DNA of 64,000 nucleotides from contig CAYLLB010000013.1 of NCBI GenBank assembly GCA_964384215.1, positions 1 to 64,000 on the forward strand. Direction: 5' to 3'. The notes below the pieces were generated by a model. It did not search any database. It saw only the letters and a program-made list of their open reading frames with translations, and had not been told where the DNA came from. The DNA comes from JAJFUV01 sp964384215. Lineage in GTDB: Bacteria > Acidobacteriota > Terriglobia > Bryobacterales > Bryobacteraceae. The translations under genes were made by a program, and so were the position numbers. Of this stretch, positions 51,673 to 60,184 are shown piece by piece. Positions within the stretch are counted from its first letter, which is position 1, and every line of letters starts with the position of its first letter.

Positions 51673-52145
51673 GCTTGTCTCGCTCCAGGAGGAGTATAGA
51701 CGTCGATCAGTTGCAACCGGAGAGCTTGCAGACGGTCCGCCACCACGCGCAGCAGACGGTTCATGACGGCATAGCCCAGGCTGCAATCGCCCTCGCACGC
51801 CTCGCGCAAACGGGCGCCGTCGAAGGCCAGCACGCGGACCAAGCCCAGCGCGCGCGCCTGGAATTGCTTGTCCCGCCCGCCAAGCACACTCGACCATCCG
51901 AAGACTTCTCCTTCACCGATGGTCTGAATACGGAACGTGTGTCCCGGTGCGTTCACTTCAATCCCGATCTTGCCCGAGATCACCAGACAAAACAGGTTCG
52001 AAACGTCCCCCTGCCGAAAGATGATCTGCTCGTCCTGGTAGTGGACTTCCGCCGCCAGTCCGGCCAGCTTTTCGATGTGACTGGCTGGAAGGCCCCGGAC
52101 GAACGGGTGCGATCCAAGCGTCTCAACGAGCTGTCTCATCTCCAT
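51669..52145 (-). CDS. Cyclic-nucleotide-binding domain protein within hydrogenase operon
   Basis: A 158-aa protein consisting almost only of a cNMP-binding beta-roll (about 15-130; RQGDVSNLFCLVISGKIGIEV, IGEGEVFGWSSVL) and a C-terminal helix, with no DNA-binding domain. The phosphate-binding cassette lacks a clear classic RxA triplet. A GGAGCG site lies 6 nt before ATG 52145. Overlaps on both sides (23 bp with the beta subunit gene, 4 bp with gamma) make it an integral operon member, so it probably regulates or binds the hydrogenase rather than acting as a transcription factor. Confidence 0.88.
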   Translation of the reverse strand: MEMRQLVETLGSHPFVRGLPASHIEKLAGLAAEVHYQDEQIIFRQGDVSNLFCLVISGKIGIEVNAPGHTFRIQTIGEGEVFGWSSVLGGRDKQFQARALGLVRVLAFDGARLREACEGDCSLGYAVMNRLLRVVADRLQALRLQLIDVYTPPGARQA

Positions 52146-53307
52146 GGTTCGCTCCTTGCTGCACCGTGGCGGGTTGTTCCTGCCCGCGCAGGGCGGCGGC
52201 TTCCTCGGTGATGTCGATGCCCACCGGACACCACGTGATGCAGCGGCCGCAGCCCACGCAACCCATGGCGCCGAATTGGTCGATCCAGGCCGCCAGCTTG
52301 TGCGTCAGCCACTGGCGGTACCGGCTCTTGGCGGACAGCCGCACGCTGCCGCCGTGTATATAAGAAAATGTTTGGGAAAAGCAGGAATCCCACTTACGGC
52401 GGCGCTCGGCGTGATGGCCGGACACATCGCCGGAATCCTCCACCGTAATGCAAAAGCAGGTGGGACACACCATGGTGCAATTGGCGCAGGCCAGGCACCT
52501 GGCGGCCACCTTCTCCCATCGCGGGCTGTCGAAGGCGTCGTAGAGCGCTTCGCGCAGGCCGGCCGTGTCGATGCGCCGGCTCTGCTTGGACGAGGCCTGG
52601 GCCACGGCCCGCTGCGCCTTGGCGCGCATCTCCGCGTTGGACCGCGTGTGCTCGACCTCGGCCAGCACTTCCCCGCCCCGCGCCGTGCCCGCCTCCGCCA
52701 GAAAGACGTGCCGGTCTGGTTCCACGATCTCCGCGAGCGCGATATCGAAACCGGATTCGGCCTTGGGTCCCGTTTCCATGGATGCACAGAAGCACGTGGG
52801 AGCGGAATCGGTGCAGTGGACGGCGATCAGGAAGGCATTCTCGCGCCGCTGGCGGTAGATGGAGTCGACATAGCGGTCTTCCAACAGAATCCGGTCCTGA
52901 CGCGCGATGGCGGCCAGTTCGCAGGCCCGTACGCCCAGAAAGGCGCGCGGGGAGGCCGGCGGCGCCTCGCCCGGCAGAATGCGAAAGGCTCCGTCCTCGC
53001 GGCTGGCCGATGACAGCGCCACCTCCGGCGGGTGCAGAAACGGCTTCCAGCTCACCGGCCCGATAACGTAGCCGAACAGCGCCTGGTCGTCGCGCTTGCG
53101 CAAGCGGTAACGGCCGGCGCCGTGTTCGGCTGTCCAGCCGGCTGGCAGTTCCTCCGTGCTCTCAATGGAATCGTAGACGACGGCGGCGTCGCGAATCGTG
53201 GGTCCAATGATCTGGTAACCGCGACGCTGAAGCGCAACCAGCAGTTGCCCGAGCGCGCCGGCGTCCACCACGACCTGCGTCCCTAAGGGGATCTCGTTCG
53301 TGGGCAT
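52123..53307 (-). CDS. Hydrogenase beta subunit: 4Fe-4S dicluster protein
   Basis: A 394-aa iron-sulfur protein of the sulfhydrogenase beta family. Two ferredoxin-type cluster motifs are visible: CLACANCTMVCPTCFC (about 280-295) and GCVGCGRCITWCPVG (about 356-370), with further Cys in HCTDSAPTCFC. In archaeal relatives this subunit with gamma forms the NAD(P)H/sulfur-reducing module. It is the first gene of the operon, which reads beta, cNMP-binding, gamma, small, large. Starts at ATG 53307. Confidence 0.92.
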   Translation of the reverse strand: MPTNEIPLGTQVVVDAGALGQLLVALQRRGYQIIGPTIRDAAVVYDSIESTEELPAGWTAEHGAGRYRLRKRDDQALFGYVIGPVSWKPFLHPPEVALSSASREDGAFRILPGEAPPASPRAFLGVRACELAAIARQDRILLEDRYVDSIYRQRRENAFLIAVHCTDSAPTCFCASMETGPKAESGFDIALAEIVEPDRHVFLAEAGTARGGEVLAEVEHTRSNAEMRAKAQRAVAQASSKQSRRIDTAGLREALYDAFDSPRWEKVAARCLACANCTMVCPTCFCITVEDSGDVSGHHAERRRKWDSCFSQTFSYIHGGSVRLSAKSRYRQWLTHKLAAWIDQFGAMGCVGCGRCITWCPVGIDITEEAAALRGQEQPATVQQGANHGDETAR

Positions 53308-53471
53308 CCGGTCCTAGCCCCCTTCCCGGCCGGCTTCGCACCCCTGTTGACCGCACTCGCAATGATCGCGGCCCCCAGTCGGCTCACGTCACCAGCTCAG
53401 TACGTCCAAACGCCAAAGGCTTACATGATATATGAAAGCACGGCAATCGGCAATTCACCAGATTCCCAGTG

Positions 53472-55835
53472 TCAACGTTCCGGAGTCAATTCCAGCTTCA
53501 AGGGATTGGCCCCGCCGCGCACATGATAGCGCGCACTTTCCCCGTTGAGGGTGAATTCCAGGGTTCCGGCCTTGGCGGTGCCGCCGCTACCTTTGAGGTT
53601 CTCGCGCGGGAAACGGACCAGAAGGTCCGTGAAACGGTATTCGGGGCCGCCGCCGCGCCAGTTGACTTCCCCGCGCGCCTCGAGCGAGCGCACTTCCTTA
53701 TCGGGCAGCAAATCGAGCGATTCGCCCCGCAGAGTGCCTTTCATACGCAGGCTTTTCAAGAGCGCCTCGCCGGCGCCGGATGCCTCGGCAACGCCTTCGA
53801 TGGCCGCCTTACCAGCGCGCCAGTGCATGTTCTCGACCCTTCCGGAAAACCTGTAGCGTGGCGCCGCTCCGCTTACGCTGATGGCGAGCGCGCCCACAAG
53901 AGCGCCGTTTTCAAACGACGCTGACACGGGCTTTATCGCCAGTTCGGCGCCGTCCCAAGTGAAGCCAGCGCGCGCCTTCTTGAACTCCAGCCCAGCCACA
54001 GTCAGCGTACCCGCTTCGATCACTCCTTCCGCCCGCCAATCGTCAAGCCAGTGCGGCGGCGCCGGGTGGCCGATATGCAGAGTCCGCTGCAGGAAACCGG
54101 GCTTCGGCTCCAGCGCGGGAGCCAGCAATGCCTCCAGAGCGCCGGCATCGAGATCCGGCGTCGACAGGTGCAAGCGGTACGGCCGCTGCGCTCCGGGGTG
54201 AAAGGATATCTCGCCACCGGCTGAGATCCCCTGGACCCGTGCGTCGATCCCGCTCACCGTGAATTTCGCCCCGGCCAGGGATACATGCGCCGCGCTTACC
54301 CGAACAGGCTTGGAAAGCGCAACGGGGGCAAATGTCGCGCCGCGGACATCGGCTTCCGCAGACCATTCACCGGGCTTTTCACCGGTTTGCGACAACTGCA
54401 GCGTACCCGAGCAAACGCCTTCCCGGGTGACTTCCACCAGCTTTGACATTGGAGGCGGAACCGTGCCGCCCAGGGCGCTCTTCAACGCAGCCATCGGGAG
54501 AGCACGGGCGCTGAAACGCACGTTCAGGGCGCGCTCCAGGCGATGGTAATTCCACTCCACCGCCGCCGTCGAGTTGTCAAACCGCAGCGTCGAGGCGGGC
54601 ATTTCAAAAGAGTCCCCCCTGGCGATCACATGCGCCTGCTCCAGTTGAGCGGCAGCCTTCCCCGGCAACTGCAGCTTCACGGCATCCAGCTTCAACTGGC
54701 CGCGAAAACCAGATTCAGGCGAGTAGACCACGGCGCCCGTCATATTCCCCTCCGTGACCAGTTCCTTCGAGACGGGAGACCCCAGATGCTCGATGGTTTC
54801 CACCACGGGTCGCAGCGGCATGTCGGCCGCGGTGAGGCTGGCAGCCCAACGCGGCGCGGTCAGGATGTCCGCGACCCGGAGGCGAAGTTCCATGCCCAGG
54901 TTTGGGTTATCGAGCCGGTTGGCATCCAGTTCGAGCCTCTGGCCGGTCGCATTAAACACCCCACGGAAGTTCAGCGGTACGCCCGCGGTCTTTGCCGGCG
55001 CCAAGTCCCAACGGTAGAGACTTTCTATGTTCAATTGGCCTGCGATCTCCACCGCATCGGACGGTCCGGCCAACCTCATATTGCCGCTCACCGCGCCGTG
55101 TATCCCGATATCTTCGCCGTGCGCCAGCATCACCAGCTCGCCGAGACTGCTGCGTTCGAGTTCCGCCTCCGCCTCCAGCCGGCCGTCGCCGGGTGCCGGC
55201 CGCCAGCGCAAGCGTCCACGCATCGCGCCGAACGATTGCGATGCGCGATCGGTCCGTGCCGGCACACCCGTGAAGCGCAGTACTATGCTCCCATCGGACG
55301 CAGGGTTCACATACAGGTCCATATCCGCGTCCGAAAAGTAGTAGACCGACTTCCATTCGCCGAACTTCCAGTTCACGCGGCCGCCGCGCACCTGGATGGT
55401 GGGCCATGGCGCGCCTACGCCGCCCTGGCGCACGCCCTGGAACAAGAGCTGGGAATTCCATTGCCCGGCCTGGTTCCGGCACAAGTTCACGCTCGGCTCG
55501 ACCATGCGCAGGTTCGAGAACGCCAGCCGTCCTGAAAGGAGGCTGCCGAGATCGATGCGTGCGTTCAGGCTCCGCACGTAAGCCACGGGCTCGGACCCGA
55601 AGGAGGGATCCTCGTGGATCACCACGTCCTTTAACGAGAAACCCGGCCCTCGAAGGAGGCTGAACCGCGGCTCGCGAAATTCCACCTCGCGCCCGAGTGA
55701 AGTTGCCAGCGCGGCGCGGATACGCGTCGCAAAGCGCTCGGCGCTGAGAAACGGCGCCGCAGCGGCCGCGACCACCAACACGAGCAGCGCGGCCCAGAAG
55801 AAGCGCCAAAGGAGTTTCTTGCGTTGCGCTGTCAT
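53472..55835 (-). CDS. AsmA-like envelope protein
   Basis: A 787-aa protein with an N-terminal membrane anchor (FFWAALLVLVVAAAAAPFLSA) and a long beta-rich periplasmic region that opens with the AsmA pattern (ATSLGREVEFREPRFSLL, GFSLKDVVIHEDPSFG, LNARIDLGSLLSGRLAFSNL). AsmA-like proteins are thought to form hydrophobic grooves for phospholipid transport between membranes. It starts in an ATGA overlap with the nucleotidyltransferase gene upstream, an unexpected partner. Confidence 0.8.
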   Translation of the reverse strand: MTAQRKKLLWRFFWAALLVLVVAAAAAPFLSAERFATRIRAALATSLGREVEFREPRFSLLRGPGFSLKDVVIHEDPSFGSEPVAYVRSLNARIDLGSLLSGRLAFSNLRMVEPSVNLCRNQAGQWNSQLLFQGVRQGGVGAPWPTIQVRGGRVNWKFGEWKSVYYFSDADMDLYVNPASDGSIVLRFTGVPARTDRASQSFGAMRGRLRWRPAPGDGRLEAEAELERSSLGELVMLAHGEDIGIHGAVSGNMRLAGPSDAVEIAGQLNIESLYRWDLAPAKTAGVPLNFRGVFNATGQRLELDANRLDNPNLGMELRLRVADILTAPRWAASLTAADMPLRPVVETIEHLGSPVSKELVTEGNMTGAVVYSPESGFRGQLKLDAVKLQLPGKAAAQLEQAHVIARGDSFEMPASTLRFDNSTAAVEWNYHRLERALNVRFSARALPMAALKSALGGTVPPPMSKLVEVTREGVCSGTLQLSQTGEKPGEWSAEADVRGATFAPVALSKPVRVSAAHVSLAGAKFTVSGIDARVQGISAGGEISFHPGAQRPYRLHLSTPDLDAGALEALLAPALEPKPGFLQRTLHIGHPAPPHWLDDWRAEGVIEAGTLTVAGLEFKKARAGFTWDGAELAIKPVSASFENGALVGALAISVSGAAPRYRFSGRVENMHWRAGKAAIEGVAEASGAGEALLKSLRMKGTLRGESLDLLPDKEVRSLEARGEVNWRGGGPEYRFTDLLVRFPRENLKGSGGTAKAGTLEFTLNGESARYHVRGGANPLKLELTPER

Positions 55836-56431
55836 GATGAAACCGATCTCTCCAATCTCTGATAGTCGTCCAGGGTGTCCACGTCGTCGAGCACTCCGGC
55901 GTCCCCGACTTCCACAATCCGGGTCCGCTCCGGACAGCCATGGACAACGGCGCGCGCGGACTCATCAGCCGCGAGCGACAGCAAGTCGTCGAAAAGCTCC
56001 TTCGAAAGGCCCACCGGATGCCCGCGCCGCGAGCCATGGCGCGGCATCACCACGAGCGGCGGGGGCGAACCTTCGTTCATCGCGCGAACCAGCGCCGCAA
56101 TCGTCGCCGGATTCACGCGCGGGCAATCCACCGGGGTGAAGAAACAACCGCCGGCCTCGTACCGGACCGATGCCACGCCGCATTGCAGCGACGTCAGCTG
56201 TCCCGCCGGCCAGCGTTCATTCATCACAAACCGCACCGCCGGGCCTGGGCGCAAGCCGCCGCGCACGGCGTCCGCTTCCGCGCCCAGCACCACCACCACC
56301 GGCGAAAAGAACCCGGCGTATACGCGAATCAGCCGCTCCAGGAAAGTCTCTCCGCCCAAACGCAGCAACGCCTTCGGCATGCCCATGCGGCGCGAGGCGC
56401 CCGCAGCCAGGATGATCCCTGCCAGATTCAC
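55832..56431 (-). CDS. MobA/MocA-like molybdenum cofactor nucleotidyltransferase
   Basis: A 199-aa NTP-transferase. It has the nucleotide-binding signature GIILAAGASRRMGMPKALL (about 5-23), the VDCPRV metal motif (about 117-122) and GHPVGL near 155. It attaches CMP or GMP to molybdopterin to form dinucleotide cofactors. Directly following xdhC (adjacent stop/start), it is likely the cytidylyltransferase serving a molybdenum hydroxylase such as a CO or xanthine dehydrogenase homologue, encoded elsewhere. Confidence 0.88.
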   Translation of the reverse strand: MNLAGIILAAGASRRMGMPKALLRLGGETFLERLIRVYAGFFSPVVVVLGAEADAVRGGLRPGPAVRFVMNERWPAGQLTSLQCGVASVRYEAGGCFFTPVDCPRVNPATIAALVRAMNEGSPPPLVVMPRHGSRRGHPVGLSKELFDDLLSLAADESARAVVHGCPERTRIVEVGDAGVLDDVDTLDDYQRLERSVSS

Positions 56432-57265
56432 CTACTTCGCGCCTCGGACGCCCGTCCCGCCGTGGAGCGACATCGAGATCGAGCGCCAACCGGAGTCCGC
56501 GCCGCGCCGTACGGCGATCATCTCCGCCACCACGGAAACCGCGATTTCCTCCGGCGTCACCGCGCCGATATCGAGACCCATGGGGGCGAACAACCGTTCC
56601 GGCTGTTCGACCGCGACGCCTTCCTTCTCCAGTTCCTTCACCACCGAGATCACCTTGCGTCGGCTGCCGACCATGGCGATGTAGCGGGCCGGCGTTCCCA
56701 AAGCCCACCGCAACACGCGCAGGTCGTCGCGGTGGCCCCTGGTGACGATGAGGATGAAACTCGAGCCGTTCACCGCCAGCTTCGGAAAAACCTCCTCATA
56801 CTCGCCGGCGATCACTTCGCCTGCTTCGGGAAAGCGCTCGCGGTTGGCGAACGCCTCGCGGTCGTCGATGACCACCGTGTCAAAACCGGCCAGCGTGGCG
56901 ACCGAGGACAAGCTCTTGGAAATGTGTCCCGCCCCGAACACAAAGGCGCGAGGCTGTGGTTGAATCGGTTCGATGAACACCTCCAGTTCGCCGCCGCAGA
57001 TCAGGCCGTTGTCGCTCGCGGCATCCTGATTCAGGGTGAAGTGCAGACGCCTGGACTGTCCGGTGCGGATCACCTCGCGCGCGGCGTTGTATACTTCCGC
57101 TTCGACGCAGCCGCCGCCGATGGTACCGGTCATCGAACCGTCTGCGCGCACAAGTAACTTGGCCGTCTCATAGCTGGGAATGGATCCGCGTATCTCGACG
57201 ATCGTCGCCAGCGCGCAAGTCTCCCCCTTGTGGCGCAGACGCACCAGTTCCTCGTAAATGTCCAT
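56432..57265 (-). CDS. XdhC/CoxI-family molybdenum hydroxylase maturation protein
   Basis: A 277-aa protein of the XdhC/CoxI family that binds and delivers sulfurated molybdenum cofactor. An N-terminal domain has ALATIVEIRGSIPSYETAK and GTIGGGCVEAEV; a C-terminal Rossmann domain has VFGAGHISKSLSSVA and VTRGHRDD, plus MVGSRRK. ATG 57265 is preferred over TTG 57274. Its stop codon directly precedes the MobA-like start. Divergent from the HAD phosphatase with only about 55 bp between starts. Confidence 0.9.
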   Translation of the reverse strand: MDIYEELVRLRHKGETCALATIVEIRGSIPSYETAKLLVRADGSMTGTIGGGCVEAEVYNAAREVIRTGQSRRLHFTLNQDAASDNGLICGGELEVFIEPIQPQPRAFVFGAGHISKSLSSVATLAGFDTVVIDDREAFANRERFPEAGEVIAGEYEEVFPKLAVNGSSFILIVTRGHRDDLRVLRWALGTPARYIAMVGSRRKVISVVKELEKEGVAVEQPERLFAPMGLDIGAVTPEEIAVSVVAEMIAVRRGADSGWRSISMSLHGGTGVRGAK

Positions 57266-57321
57266 CCAGCGCAAATTATAGCGCGACGGCGCGGGAAGCC
57301 GGTTCTGGAGGTGGCACGCGG

Positions 57322-58017
57322 GTGTGCTATCATCCGTTCAAAGTGGATTGCCCCTCGCACGTGGCGCCCGGATTGGCGCTCATTTTCGACCTCGACGGAG
57401 TCATTGTCAACTCGAACTCCGTCCACGCCCTCGCCTGGAGAAAATATTTGGCTCAATTCGGCATGGATTCGGCCGAAATTGAGAGTACAATGTTTGGGAA
57501 GCGGAACGACGAGATCGTGCGCGAAGTATTCGGCGACAATCTCAGCGAAGAGGAAGTCGCCGCGCACGGCGCCGCCAAGGAGGCCATCTACCGAGAGATG
57601 ATGCGGCCGCAACTCGAAGACAACCTAGTCCCCGGCGTGCGCAGATTCCTTGATCGGCACGATGGAACGCCGATGGCCGTGGCGAGCAACGCCGAGCGGC
57701 CCAACGTCGACTTTGTGCTGGAGCAAAGCGGCTTGGCGGCTCATTTTTGCGTAACCTTCGATGGCGCGCAGGTCGCGCGTCCAAAGCCCGCGCCCGATAT
57801 TTATCTGATGGCGGCGGGCTCGCTCCACATAGCGCCTGGAAACTGCATCGTGTTCGAGGATTCCATCCCCGGGGTCAAGGCCGCGCTGTTGGCGGGCATG
57901 CGGGTGGTGGGTTTGCAGACGACGCACCCTGAACTCCCAGGGGTCCATCTGGGTATAAACGACTATCGCGATCCACGACTGGAGCCGTGGCTGAGGGCTC
58001 AAAACATACTCTCATGA
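57322..58017 (+). CDS. HAD-superfamily phosphatase, beta-phosphoglucomutase-like
   Basis: A 231-aa HAD hydrolase with a C1 helical cap. Motif I is IFDLDGVIVNS with the nucleophile and acid/base Asp pair, motif II VASNAERPN, motif III lysine in ARPKPAPDIYL and motif IV FEDSIPGVKAA. This matches the beta-phosphoglucomutase/phosphatase subgroup. The GTG at 57322 is supported by a GGAGG site at 57307-57311; GTG 57361 is an alternative. Substrate unknown. It overlaps the following degenerate kinase gene by an ATGA junction. Confidence 0.87.
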   Translation: MCYHPFKVDCPSHVAPGLALIFDLDGVIVNSNSVHALAWRKYLAQFGMDSAEIESTMFGKRNDEIVREVFGDNLSEEEVAAHGAAKEAIYREMMRPQLEDNLVPGVRRFLDRHDGTPMAVASNAERPNVDFVLEQSGLAAHFCVTFDGAQVARPKPAPDIYLMAAGSLHIAPGNCIVFEDSIPGVKAALLAGMRVVGLQTTHPELPGVHLGINDYRDPRLEPWLRAQNILS

Positions 58018-59660
58018 ACAGGCTGGCGTTCTGGCGCAGGGACCAAGGCAGAGAGGTCACCAGGCAACAGATGCGCGCGCTTTACGCGCTCAGCGAGGAC
58101 ATCCTGACGGCGGATTCTCCCACGGTGATCGCGCGGCGCCTTTCGGAAGTCCTCCAGCGGGCCCTGGAGATTTCGCACGTACGGCTCTACGTTTACGACC
58201 GCCGGACGCGAACGCTCGAACAGATGGGCTCCCAACGCGGCGACGCGCAGCCTTTCCCCGTGACCGAACCGCCCGGGCCGCCGGCCTCGGTTGCGGCCAT
58301 GTCGTTCCGTAACCGGACGGTGCTGGCTGTTCCGGATTCCACCGACAGTCCCTTCTTTCACGGGCAGAAGAGCGCGGACTGCCCGCGCGCGGCACTGTTC
58401 GTGCCCATGCAAGGGGCAACCGAACCGGCCGGCTTGCTGGAGTTGGATCAGGACGATCGTCCTCGCCACTTCACCGCCGTGGAGATGGCCGCCGCGCAGC
58501 ACCTGGCAAACCTGGCCGGCATCGCGTTGCGCGGCATCGCCTGGCGGGCCAGCCAGGAACAACTCTTCCACGGGCAGCGTCTCGCTTCCGCCGCACAACT
58601 CATCTCTTCCATCGCCGGCCAGTTGAAGAATCCTCTGGAATCGATTGCCCAGACCGCGGAGCGCCTTGCAAAGTCTTCCACCGGCCAAATGCAGGCCGAA
58701 CTCGAACAACTGAGCCGGGAAGCCCGCGGCGGTATCGACACCGTCTCCCGCATGCTTAACTTCGGCAACGGCGAGCAGACCGAACTCGTGGACGTCGACC
58801 TCATCGCCCTGCTCAACGAACTGATCGAGACGTGCCGCGCCTCCTGGGGATTGCAAGGAGTGCGGGTGGAAACCGCATTGTCCCAGGGTCCGGTGCTGGT
58901 GCGCGGTTCAGCCGGACAACTGGAAGGGTTGTTCTCGAACGCGTTTGCCTTCATTCTGGAAGAACTGGACCCCAGCGCGGGCAGACCGGTCTCGATCATC
59001 GTGCGGGAATTCGCCCAGGTTGTACATGTTGAAATCGCGTACCCCGCCGCGCACCGTGCCGAGCCGAGGACGGACCCGTTTTCGGAGGCCGCGCTCGCCT
59101 TCCGCGGCGGGCTCAGCCTGGGCGTCTGCCGAAGCCTGGCCCGTCATTACGGCGGAGACATGCGCTGGAGCGAGGATGCCGCCCACATGGCCCGCCTGGA
59201 AGTCGAATTGCCCTTCGCCGAAACCGGTCCACGACCTGCAACCGAACAAAGGGCGGCGCCCCGGCCGGGTTCGCGACTATTGACCATTTTGCTGGTGGAT
59301 CCGGATCCTACGGCCGCGCGAGCATCCCTGATGGCGCTCTGCAACCGGGAACACCGCGTGGTTCCAGCCTCCTCCACCGAGGAAGCCAGCGACTTGATGC
59401 GCCGCTTCCGGTTCGACGCGGTCTTCTGTTCGCTGGATCCCTCTCGTGTGGACTGGCTGCGGATTTTCGAACAGGCGCGCCGCAAGGCCGGCAGCTTTGT
59501 ATTGCTCGCCGAACGGTACGATAGCGAGTTGGCCGCTTCGGTTCAAGACGGCGAAGGGTACGTTCTTCACAAGCCCCTCGAAGGTCCGGAGTTGGACCGG
59601 ACGCTGAGTTCCATCGAGAAAAGGGCCGAACGCCGGACGCACGGTAAGATGGATGTATGA
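58014..59660 (+). CDS. Degenerate hybrid histidine kinase (GAF - DHp/HATPase-like - REC-like)
   Basis: A 548-aa soluble protein. A GAF domain (about 20-175) is followed by a DHp-like helix pair where the phospho-acceptor His of the AHExNNPL motif is Gly (AGQLKNPL, G202). The HATPase-like domain (about 255-400) keeps an N-box Asn (N309) and the GGLSLGVCRSL segment but lacks the DxGxG G1 box (IAYPAAHRAE instead). A C-terminal receiver-like domain (422-540) keeps D429, D431 and K520 but has Ser473 at the phospho-Asp position. It is thus unlikely to autophosphorylate and may be a scaffold or ligand-responsive regulator. ATGA overlaps on both sides. Confidence 0.8.
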   Translation: MNRLAFWRRDQGREVTRQQMRALYALSEDILTADSPTVIARRLSEVLQRALEISHVRLYVYDRRTRTLEQMGSQRGDAQPFPVTEPPGPPASVAAMSFRNRTVLAVPDSTDSPFFHGQKSADCPRAALFVPMQGATEPAGLLELDQDDRPRHFTAVEMAAAQHLANLAGIALRGIAWRASQEQLFHGQRLASAAQLISSIAGQLKNPLESIAQTAERLAKSSTGQMQAELEQLSREARGGIDTVSRMLNFGNGEQTELVDVDLIALLNELIETCRASWGLQGVRVETALSQGPVLVRGSAGQLEGLFSNAFAFILEELDPSAGRPVSIIVREFAQVVHVEIAYPAAHRAEPRTDPFSEAALAFRGGLSLGVCRSLARHYGGDMRWSEDAAHMARLEVELPFAETGPRPATEQRAAPRPGSRLLTILLVDPDPTAARASLMALCNREHRVVPASSTEEASDLMRRFRFDAVFCSLDPSRVDWLRIFEQARRKAGSFVLLAERYDSELAASVQDGEGYVLHKPLEGPELDRTLSSIEKRAERRTHGKMDV

Positions 59661-60148
59661 AGAGCATCCGCCCCGCGATTCTCGCCATGGCCGTATTCGT
59701 CTTCCTGCAGGCTGGCTTGGCACAGAAGAAGTACAGCGGCCCGCGTCCTCCCAAGCCTGACGTCCCGTTCCTGTTGCACGCCGACAACCTGGTTCCAACC
59801 GAGGTCCTCGAAGCCAACGAAGAGAAGCGCAAGAACGAAACTGTCGCCTCTATCCAGGGCGCCAGTTCACCCGCGAGGACCCCCCTGGCCGAGCCGATCT
59901 TCCTTCTCGAAAGCGTTAAGGTCGACCCGGGCCAGTTGGAGTTGTGGAAACTGGAATCGAAGGATGGACGGCGCCAACTGGTGCTTCCCGACAAACCTAA
60001 GAAGAACAGTCCGCGGCCGCTGCGACTGATGGTGACAAGGCTGGATGGCGCGCTCTACCGCGTGGAAGTCAACGAGCAGTTGGAAAACGGCGAGTACTCG
60101 CTCAGCCCGCGCGGCTCAAACCAGGTATTCTGTTTTCAGGTTTACTGA
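59657..60148 (+). CDS. Small secreted protein, unknown function
   Basis: A 163-aa protein with a signal peptide (ILAMAVFVFLQAGLAQ) and a Lys/Pro-rich N-terminal part, then a short beta-rich domain ending NQVFCFQVY. It starts in an ATGA overlap with the pseudo-kinase gene, so the two are translationally coupled, and it may be the periplasmic partner or output of that regulator. No named family recognised. Confidence 0.65.
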   Translation: MKSIRPAILAMAVFVFLQAGLAQKKYSGPRPPKPDVPFLLHADNLVPTEVLEANEEKRKNETVASIQGASSPARTPLAEPIFLLESVKVDPGQLELWKLESKDGRRQLVLPDKPKKNSPRPLRLMVTRLDGALYRVEVNEQLENGEYSLSPRGSNQVFCFQVY

Positions 60149-60184
60149 TGGGAGGCCGCGGGCGTCCCCGGCCAGGATCTGATT

